From NCBI GenBank assembly GCA_013695885.1, contig JACCZP010000354.1, positions 1 through 6,696 on the forward strand: a stretch of 6,696 nucleotides of DNA, in the 5' to 3' direction. A program made the translations under genes and the position numbers. Within the stretch, counting starts at the first letter, position 1, and the number at the start of each line of letters is the position of its first letter. The notes below the pieces were generated by a model. It was not told the DNA's origin. It searched no databases and worked only from the letters and a program-made list of their open reading frames with translations. Of the stretch, positions 1 to 6,696 are shown piece by piece. The DNA comes from Thermoleophilaceae bacterium. GTDB lineage: Bacteria > Actinomycetota > Thermoleophilia > Solirubrobacterales > Thermoleophilaceae.

Positions 1-193
1 GCGCGGCGTCGTCGCCCCCGCGCGGGCGGGCGTCGGCGCGCGCGTCGTCCTCGGGCTCGCCGTCCGCAGCCCCAGCCTGCGCCTCGGCCCGCTCCTGCTC
101 GAGACGGCCCTTGGCGCTCTCGGCGACATCCTCCTCGGCCTCGGGGGCCCCCTCGGAGATCGGCTTGTCGGTGCCCGGCCGGCGCTCGCTCAT
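1..193 (-). CDS. Partial gene in rplV position, acidic N-terminus
   Basis: A reading frame starts at the ATG at 191-193, overlaps the rpsS stop as ATGA, and stays open through the left edge for 64 full codons. A GAGG (199-202) lies 5 nt before the start, so coupled translation with rpsS is likely. Conserved S10-operon order predicts L22 (rplV) here. However, the visible residues do not resemble an L22 N-terminus, which normally enters its conserved fold soon after the start. They begin [15 protein letters not shown] and are dominated by Ala, Glu, Asp, Arg and Gly, with 19 acidic against 9 basic residues. They look disordered, with a possible short helix or coiled coil near 18-40. The likeliest reading is L22 with an N-terminal extension of more than 64 residues, with the conserved domain off the window. 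A separate small gene inserted before rplV is the alternative. I leave the symbol empty because no L22 motif is visible. Confidence 0.6.
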   Translation of the reverse strand, partial: MSERRPGTDKPISEGAPEAEEDVAESAKGRLEQERAEAQAGAADGEPEDDARADARPRGGDDAA

Positions 194-468
194 CGCATCC
201 TCGCCCGGTCGCCCCCGGCGTGCCCGCGGAACAGGCGCGTGGGCGCGAACTCGCCGAGCTTGTGGCCGACCATGGTCTCCGACACGAAGACCGGCACGTG
301 CTTGCGCCCGTCGTGCACGGCGATGGTGTGACCCACCATCTCCGGGAAGATCGTCGAGGCCCGCGACCAGGTGCGGATCATCTGCTTCTGGCCGGAGGAG
401 TTCATGGCCTCGATGCGCGACATGAGGCGCTCCTCGACCCACGGGCCCTTCTTGGACGAGCGGGACAT
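190..468 (-). CDS. rpsS: 30S ribosomal protein S19
   Basis: S19 lies in the 30S head, forms a complex with S13 and contacts the A-site tRNA and an intersubunit bridge. The 92 residues are the standard length. The N-terminus [15 protein letters not shown], then [32 protein letters not shown] (31-62) and [18 protein letters not shown] (66-83) are the family hallmark. The ATG directly follows the rplB stop, and purine-rich GAGG (479-482) and AAGG (475-478) lie 10 and 6 nt upstream, inside the rplB tail codons. The stop overlaps the next ATG by 4 nt (ATGA). Nothing unusual is seen in the protein. Confidence 0.97.
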   Translation of the reverse strand: MSRSSKKGPWVEERLMSRIEAMNSSGQKQMIRTWSRASTIFPEMVGHTIAVHDGRKHVPVFVSETMVGHKLGEFAPTRLFRGHAGGDRARMR

Positions 469-1314
469 CTAGCGCCTTCCTCTACGTCCGCGCCGGCGGC
501 GGCGGACGATGTCGCGGTCCGAGGGCTTCTTCTTCTTGCGCGTGGGGTACCCGAGGGTGGGCACGCCCCAAGGAGTGACCGGATGGCGGCCGGCCGTGGT
601 GGACCCCTCCCCGCCGCCGTGCGGATGGTCCACCGGGTTCATGGCCGTGCCGCGAGTCTGCGGGCGCTTGCCGAGGTGGCGGCTGCGTCCGGCCTTGCCG
701 ATGTCGACGTTGCCGTGGTCGACGTTGCCGAGCGCCCCCACGGTGCCGCGGCACTCCGCCCGCACGAGACGCATCTCCCCGGAGGGCAGGCGCAGCGTGA
801 CCCGGTCGCCCTCCTTGGCCACGAGCTGGATGGCGGTGCCGGCCGAGCGGCCCATCTGGCCGCCGCGACCGGGGGTCAGCTCGACGTTGTGAATCGTCGT
901 GCCGGTGGGGATCCTCGCCAGCGGCAGGCAGTGGCCCACCGCGATGTCGGCGTCCGCGCCGGAGCGGACCACGTCGCCCACGTTCAGGCGACGCGGGGCG
1001 AGGATGTAGCGCTTCTCGCCGTCCACGTAGTTGAGCAGCGCGATGTGCGCCGAGCGGTTCGGGTCGTACTCGATCGCGGCCACGCGGGCGGGGATGCCGT
1101 CCTTGCGACGCTTGAAGTCGATGCGGCGGTAGCGGCGCTTGGCCCCGCCGCCGCGGTGGCGGGAGGTGATCCGCCCGTGGGTGTTGCGCCCCCCACTCTT
1201 GGTGATGCCCTCGGTGAGCGACTTCTCGGGACCCTGACGGGTGACCTCGGAGTAGTCGTTCCACGTGGCGAAGCGCCGCCCCGGGCTCGTCGGCTTGTGC
1301 TTGCGAACGGCCAT
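469..1314 (-). CDS. rplB: 50S ribosomal protein L2
   Basis: L2 is one of the most conserved 50S proteins. It is needed for subunit association and for an active peptidyl transferase centre. The 281-residue product starts [15 protein letters not shown] and shows [21 protein letters not shown] (47-67), [17 protein letters not shown] (138-154), and the signature [16 protein letters not shown] (222-237). His230 corresponds to the E. coli histidine (229) linked to activity. The family end [10 protein letters not shown] is followed by an Arg-rich tail at 271-281 (nine Arg, two Gly), slightly longer and more basic than the usual VRRRK-type end. The frame is open up to an ATG at 1389, but that would add 25 atypical residues and overlap rplW by 70 nt. 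The start at 1314 has a perfect AGGAGG 10 nt upstream. The TAG stop directly abuts the rpsS ATG (TAGATG). Confidence 0.97.
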   Translation of the reverse strand: MAVRKHKPTSPGRRFATWNDYSEVTRQGPEKSLTEGITKSGGRNTHGRITSRHRGGGAKRRYRRIDFKRRKDGIPARVAAIEYDPNRSAHIALLNYVDGEKRYILAPRRLNVGDVVRSGADADIAVGHCLPLARIPTGTTIHNVELTPGRGGQMGRSAGTAIQLVAKEGDRVTLRLPSGEMRLVRAECRGTVGALGNVDHGNVDIGKAGRSRHLGKRPQTRGTAMNPVDHPHGGGEGSTTAGRHPVTPWGVPTLGYPTRKKKKPSDRDIVRRRRRGRRGRR

Positions 1315-1319
1315 GGGAG

Positions 1320-1610
1320 CTACGCCTCCTGGCCCTCGAAGAGCTCGATCGAGTCGTCGGGGTGCAACTGCACCACCGCCTTCTTCCACTTGCGCCGGTG
1401 ACCTGAGGTGTGGCCGCGGCGCTTGGGCTTCGGCTTCACGTTCATGGTCCGCACGGCGAGCACGCGAACGCCGAAGATCTCCTCCACCGCCTGGCGGATC
1501 TGGGTCTTGTGCGCCCGGTCGTGCACGCGGAACGTGTACTTGCCGGCGGCGAGCAGCGCGTAGGACTTCTCGGAGACGACCGGGCGGATGACCACGTTGC
1601 GCGGGTTCAC
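1320..1610 (-). CDS. rplW: 50S ribosomal protein L23
   Basis: L23 sits at the peptide tunnel exit and is the docking point for trigger factor and the signal recognition particle. The 96 residues match the family length. Recognisable parts are [15 protein letters not shown] (5-19), [25 protein letters not shown] (24-48) and [30 protein letters not shown] (53-82), the last being the basic rRNA-binding loop. The start is GTG at 1608-1610. It overlaps the rplD stop as GTGA and has a modest GAGG (1621-1624) 10 nt upstream. The reading frame stays open far upstream inside rplD, but only this start gives the family N-terminus. The last codons contain the AGGAGG used by rplB. The stop is TAG, 5 nt before the rplB ATG. 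Confidence 0.95.
   Translation of the reverse strand: MNPRNVVIRPVVSEKSYALLAAGKYTFRVHDRAHKTQIRQAVEEIFGVRVLAVRTMNVKPKPKRRGHTSGHRRKWKKAVVQLHPDDSIELFEGQEA
1325..1330 (-). promoter_or_regulatory. Ribosome binding site of rplB
   Basis: A perfect AGGAGG lies within the last codons of rplW, 10 nt before the ATG at 1312-1314. It is the best Shine-Dalgarno in the window and fixes the rplB start at 1314 rather than the upstream in-frame ATG at 1389. Confidence 0.85.
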
Positions 1611-2272
1611 GCGCTCACCGCCTCGCCCTCGCGGCGGGTGCGCCGGTCGGAGCCGCGGTCGGCGCGCAGCGCGCCGAAGTAATCGATCGCGGCCGGGGAG
1701 AGCAACAGCCGCGAGGCGCGGACGATGTCGGCCACGCCCGCTCCGTCGGCCGTTCCCACCGCCACGCGGGCGATGTTGCGGAAGGACTTGAGGCAGGCGT
1801 CGTCCTCGTCGCGCGCGAGCAGGATGAGGGCGGGGCCGTCGCGGAACCCGGCCAGCGCCTGAGCTGCGCGCTTCGTGGACGGCGACTCGTAGTCGTCGGG
1901 CACGACCACCGCGAGGCTGCCGCGACCGGCGTGGACCGACAGCGCCGCGCGCATGGCGCGGCGGCGCGCCTTGCGGTTGACCTTGACCGTGTAGCCGCGC
2001 GGCTTGGGCCCGAAGGCCACCCCTCCGCCGACCCGCTGGGGCGTGGAGAGTGCGCCGGCACGCGCGCGGCCGGTGCCCTTCTGGCGCCAGGCCTTGGCGC
2101 CGGTCATGGCGACCTCGGAGCGATCCTTGGTAGAGGCCGTGCCGCGCCGGCGGGCGGCGAGCTCGGCCACCACGCACTCGTGCACGAGGTGCTCGTGGAA
2201 GGGCTCACCGAAGATCTCCTCGTCGAGGTCGAGGGTGGCCGAGGCGCCGAGGCGGGGGGCGGAGAGCGCCAT
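1607..2272 (-). CDS. rplD: 50S ribosomal protein L4
   Basis: L4 binds 23S rRNA early in 50S assembly, and its extended loop lines the peptide exit tunnel. In E. coli it also represses the S10 operon by acting on the leader; whether that holds here is unknown. The 221 residues carry the loop signature [22 protein letters not shown] (58-79) and [23 protein letters not shown] (82-104). The globular part continues with [14 protein letters not shown] (110-123) and ends around [22 protein letters not shown] (182-203). About 18 charged residues follow as a tail. An AGGAG site (2282-2286) lies 9 nt before the ATG, and the start also overlaps the rplC stop (TGATG), so initiation and coupling are both possible. 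The TGA stop overlaps the rplW GTG by 4 nt (GTGA). Confidence 0.96.
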   Translation of the reverse strand: MALSAPRLGASATLDLDEEIFGEPFHEHLVHECVVAELAARRRGTASTKDRSEVAMTGAKAWRQKGTGRARAGALSTPQRVGGGVAFGPKPRGYTVKVNRKARRRAMRAALSVHAGRGSLAVVVPDDYESPSTKRAAQALAGFRDGPALILLARDEDDACLKSFRNIARVAVGTADGAGVADIVRASRLLLSPAAIDYFGALRADRGSDRRTRREGEAVSA

Positions 2273-2889
2273 CAGCGATCGCTCCTGATCTCGATCGTGC
2301 CGCCCTTGGGGCCGGGCACCGACCCGCGCAGTAGCAGGAGGTTGCGGTCGGGCAGGACATCGACCACCTCGAGCCCGCGCTGGGTGGCGCGCTTGTTGCC
2401 CATCTGACCCGGGCCGCGGAGTCCCTTGAACACCCGGGAGGGCGTGGCCGAGGCGCCGATCGAGCCCGGCGCTCGCACGTTGTGCGAGCCGTGCGTGACC
2501 GGGCCGCGGGAGAACCCGTGACGCTTGACCGTGCCCTGGAAGCCCTTGCCCTTCGAGGTACCGGAGACCTTCACCCTCTGGCCCTTCTCGAAGGCCTCGA
2601 CGGTCACCTGCTCACCCACCTGGAGCTCGCCGGCCTCGTCGCGGAACTCGACCAGGTGCTTTAGCGGCGGCGCGTCGACCTTGGCCAGGTGTCCGCGCTC
2701 ACCCTTGGTGAGCCGCTTCTCGGTCGTCTCGCCGAAGGCGAGCTGGACGGCCACGTAGCCGTCGACGTCGTGCGTGCGCACCGCGGTTACCGGGCACGGC
2801 CCGGCCTCCACCACGCTCACGCGCTCGACGCGCCCGTCCTCGCCGAACACCTGCGTCATCCCCACCTTCTTGCCAATGAGAGCCGCCAT
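2272..2889 (-). CDS. rplC: 50S ribosomal protein L3
   Basis: L3 is an early assembly protein of the 50S subunit that binds 23S rRNA and reaches toward the peptidyl transferase centre with a long loop. The 205 residues are the normal bacterial length. The N-terminus GKKVGMTQVFGEDG (6-19) and the central signature from about 111 to 165 (TSKGKGFQGTVKRHGFSRG, THGSHNVRAPGSIG, ATPSRVFKGLRGPGQMGN) are diagnostic. In the loop, the GSIG-x-x-x-TP stretch carries Ala148 where E. coli has the methylated glutamine, by my alignment from memory; actinobacterial L3 proteins commonly lack that Gln. No Shine-Dalgarno is visible before the ATG. The start shares one base with the rpsJ stop (TGATG), which suggests reinitiation by ribosomes finishing rpsJ. 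The TGA stop in turn overlaps the rplD ATG by one base. Confidence 0.97.
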   Translation of the reverse strand: MAALIGKKVGMTQVFGEDGRVERVSVVEAGPCPVTAVRTHDVDGYVAVQLAFGETTEKRLTKGERGHLAKVDAPPLKHLVEFRDEAGELQVGEQVTVEAFEKGQRVKVSGTSKGKGFQGTVKRHGFSRGPVTHGSHNVRAPGSIGASATPSRVFKGLRGPGQMGNKRATQRGLEVVDVLPDRNLLLLRGSVPGPKGGTIEIRSDR

Positions 2890-3212
2890 CAGACCAGCTG
2901 GATCTGAATGTCCACACCCGCGGGGAGATGGTCCAGGCGCTGTAGCGAGTCGACGGTCTTCGGCGTGGGCTGAAGGATGTCGATCAGCCGCTTGTGGGTG
3001 CGGAACTCGAAGTGCTCGCGCGAGTCCTTGTCCTTGAACGGCCCGCGGATCACGCAGTAGACGTTCTTCTCGGTGGGCAGGGGGACGGGCCCGGAGATCG
3101 TGGCTCCGGTGCGCTGCGCGGTCTCGACGATCTCACGGGCCGCCGTCTCGATGGACGAGTGGTCGTAGGCCTTGAGCCGGATGCGGATCTTGTTCTGGGT
3201 GAGTGCGGCCAT
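2889..3212 (-). CDS. rpsJ: 30S ribosomal protein S10
   Basis: S10 is a 30S head protein that, as NusE, also takes part in transcription antitermination complexes. The 107 residues contain the signature [19 protein letters not shown] (7-25), [30 protein letters not shown] (40-69), and [20 protein letters not shown] (71-90). The ATG at 3212 places the conserved [10 protein letters not shown] where the family has it. An in-frame ATG at 3254 would add 14 poorly conserved residues and lies in the loop of the leader hairpin, so it is not preferred. No Shine-Dalgarno precedes the chosen ATG; the transcript there reads GCAGCCTTTCACC. Near the C-terminus the usual RLD-LPAGVDI reads [11 protein letters not shown], an apparent one-residue insertion (His95). 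The TGA stop overlaps the rplC ATG by one base (TGATG). This is the first gene of the S10 set. Confidence 0.96.
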   Translation of the reverse strand: MAALTQNKIRIRLKAYDHSSIETAAREIVETAQRTGATISGPVPLPTEKNVYCVIRGPFKDKDSREHFEFRTHKRLIDILQPTPKTVDSLQRLDHLPAGVDIQIQLV

Positions 3213-3237
3213 GGTGAAAGGCTGCGGGCGCGCGCGG

Positions 3238-3274
3238 GAGGGCGGGTCATCCATGCTGCGGATGTCCCGCCCTC
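3238..3274 (-). promoter_or_regulatory. Strong hairpin in rpsJ leader
   Basis: In the transcript a perfect 9-bp stem forms between GAGGGCGGG and CCCGCCCTC. It is followed inward by an A-A mismatch, a second 5-bp stem (CATCC with GGATG) and a 7-nt loop GCAGCAT. The hairpin ends 25 nt before the rpsJ ATG. The bases after it (CCGCGCGCGCC) are not U-rich, so a standard Rho-independent terminator is unlikely. A regulatory leader, an RNA-processing site or a transcription pause site is possible. The structure is read directly; its role is inferred. Confidence 0.65.
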
Positions 3275-3285
3275 TCGGAGTTCCT

Positions 3286-3300
3286 GGGAGGAGACCCCCC
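3286..3300 (-). other. Small hairpin after tuf
   Basis: The transcript reads GGGGGG, TCT, CCTCCC. It can pair over six positions, one of them G-U, around a 3-nt loop, and starts 16 nt past the tuf stop codon. The short G/C runs could also pair with other parts of the leader, so an independent hairpin is uncertain. Confidence 0.35.
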
Positions 3301-3316
3301 GGGTGTCGCGCTCCGG

Positions 3317-4504
<1,188 letters not shown>

Positions 4505-4514
4505 TGTTACTGCG

Positions 4515-4520
4515 CTCCTT
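4515..4520 (-). promoter_or_regulatory. Ribosome binding site of tuf
   Basis: The transcript reads AAGGAG, then 10 nt, then the GTG at 4502-4504. This good match to the anti-Shine-Dalgarno sequence supports the GTG as the real tuf start. No in-frame ATG fits the conserved EF-Tu N-terminus better. Confidence 0.8.
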
Positions 4521-4536
4521 ATCCGAAAGCTTGAGC

Positions 4537-4557
4537 CGGCTCGCCCGGGGCGAACCG
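4537..4557 (-). other. GC-rich hairpin upstream of tuf
   Basis: In the transcript the sequence folds on itself as CGGTTCGCC, a 3-nt loop CCG, then GGCGAGCCG. This gives nine continuous pairs, one of them a G-U wobble. No U-run follows, since the next transcript bases are GCTCAAGCTTTC, so it does not look like a classical intrinsic terminator. It sits about 16 nt before the tuf Shine-Dalgarno. It might tune read-through, mRNA processing or tuf mRNA stability; that role is inferred. Confidence 0.6.
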
Positions 4558-4580
4558 ATGAAACATACTCACTGCGACCA

Positions 4581-6689
<2,109 letters not shown>

Positions 6690-6696
6690 GAGGGGG

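Larger units (their letters stand above)
3213..3316 (-). other. tuf-rpsJ spacer / S10 leader
   Basis: This 104-nt noncoding stretch is the longest gap in the window. It holds a long hairpin (3238-3274) and a smaller one (3286-3300). No convincing -35/-10 pair and no U-tract is visible. In E. coli the leader of the S10 operon occupies the equivalent place and is the target of feedback by L4, but no sequence similarity to that leader can be claimed here. Confidence 0.7.
4505..4580 (-). other. fusA-tuf intergenic spacer
   Basis: This 76-nt noncoding stretch lies between the fusA TAG and the tuf GTG. It is less GC-rich than the flanking genes. It contains a hairpin (4537-4557) and the tuf Shine-Dalgarno. 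I looked for a sigma70-type promoter: a TATGTT hexamer occurs near the fusA end, but I see no matching -35 element, so I call none. tuf is therefore probably read through from fusA, although promoters inside fusA, as known in E. coli, cannot be excluded. Confidence 0.75.

Noticed and set aside
1315..1389. Upstream ATG extending L2 by 25 residues
   Set aside because: The extension overlaps rplW by 70 nt and does not match L2. The ATG at 1314 has a perfect AGGAGG and the family N-terminus.
220..1401. Long plus-strand ORF of 393 codons antisense to rpsS, rplB and rplW
   Set aside because: It lies opposite certain ribosomal protein genes; its product is Ala/Gly/Arg/His-rich with no recognisable domain. 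Such ORFs arise in very GC-rich DNA because stop codons are rare in the antisense frames.
3238..3274. Rho-independent terminator between tuf and rpsJ
   Set aside because: The stem is strong, but no U-tract follows on the transcript (CCGCGCGCGCC), so it is kept as a hairpin of unknown role.
4560..4580. Promoter-like TATGTT in the fusA-tuf spacer
   Set aside because: Only a weak -10-like hexamer with no -35 at suitable spacing. In the most AT-rich bit of a GC-rich window such a match is expected by chance.

Overview
The window is a conserved translation-gene cluster read entirely from the minus strand, so transcription runs from high to low coordinates. In that order it holds fusA (EF-G), tuf (EF-Tu), rpsJ (S10), rplC (L3), rplD (L4), rplW (L23), rplB (L2), rpsS (S19), and the first 64 codons of a gene that by position should be rplV (L22). 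This is the distal half of a str operon (fusA-tuf) joined directly to the proximal half of an S10 operon.

The DNA is very GC-rich (roughly 70% by eye), with strong G/C third positions. The proteins look actinobacterial in style: the GSIGASATP version of the L3 loop, GTG starts for tuf and rplW, and basic protein tails. A deep actinobacterial lineage such as Thermoleophilia/Solirubrobacterales is my best guess, but it rests on general impression and not on a search.

Layout by position: fusA 4581-6689, complete, with its ATG 7 nt from the right window edge. A 76-nt spacer at 4505-4580 holds a GC-rich hairpin. tuf is 3317-4504. A 104-nt spacer at 3213-3316 holds a strong two-part hairpin just upstream of rpsJ. 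From rpsJ (2889-3212) to the left edge there are almost no noncoding bases: successive genes overlap by 1 or 4 nt or abut, except for 5 nt between rplW and rplB. No stretch over 300 nt lacks a gene.

The products work together. S10 and S19 belong to the 30S head; L3, L4, L23 and L2 belong to the 50S subunit; EF-Tu and EF-G drive the elongation cycle. The overlaps suggest translational coupling, which would help keep subunit proteins near 1:1.

I see no mobile element, CRISPR array, RNA gene or novel gene system. The points worth a second look are modest: an acidic, low-complexity N-terminus where L22 should begin; the rpsJ leader hairpin together with the missing Shine-Dalgarno for rpsJ; a one-residue insertion in the S10 C-terminal region; and an Arg-rich tail on L2. 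The long plus-strand ORFs are GC-driven antisense shadows.
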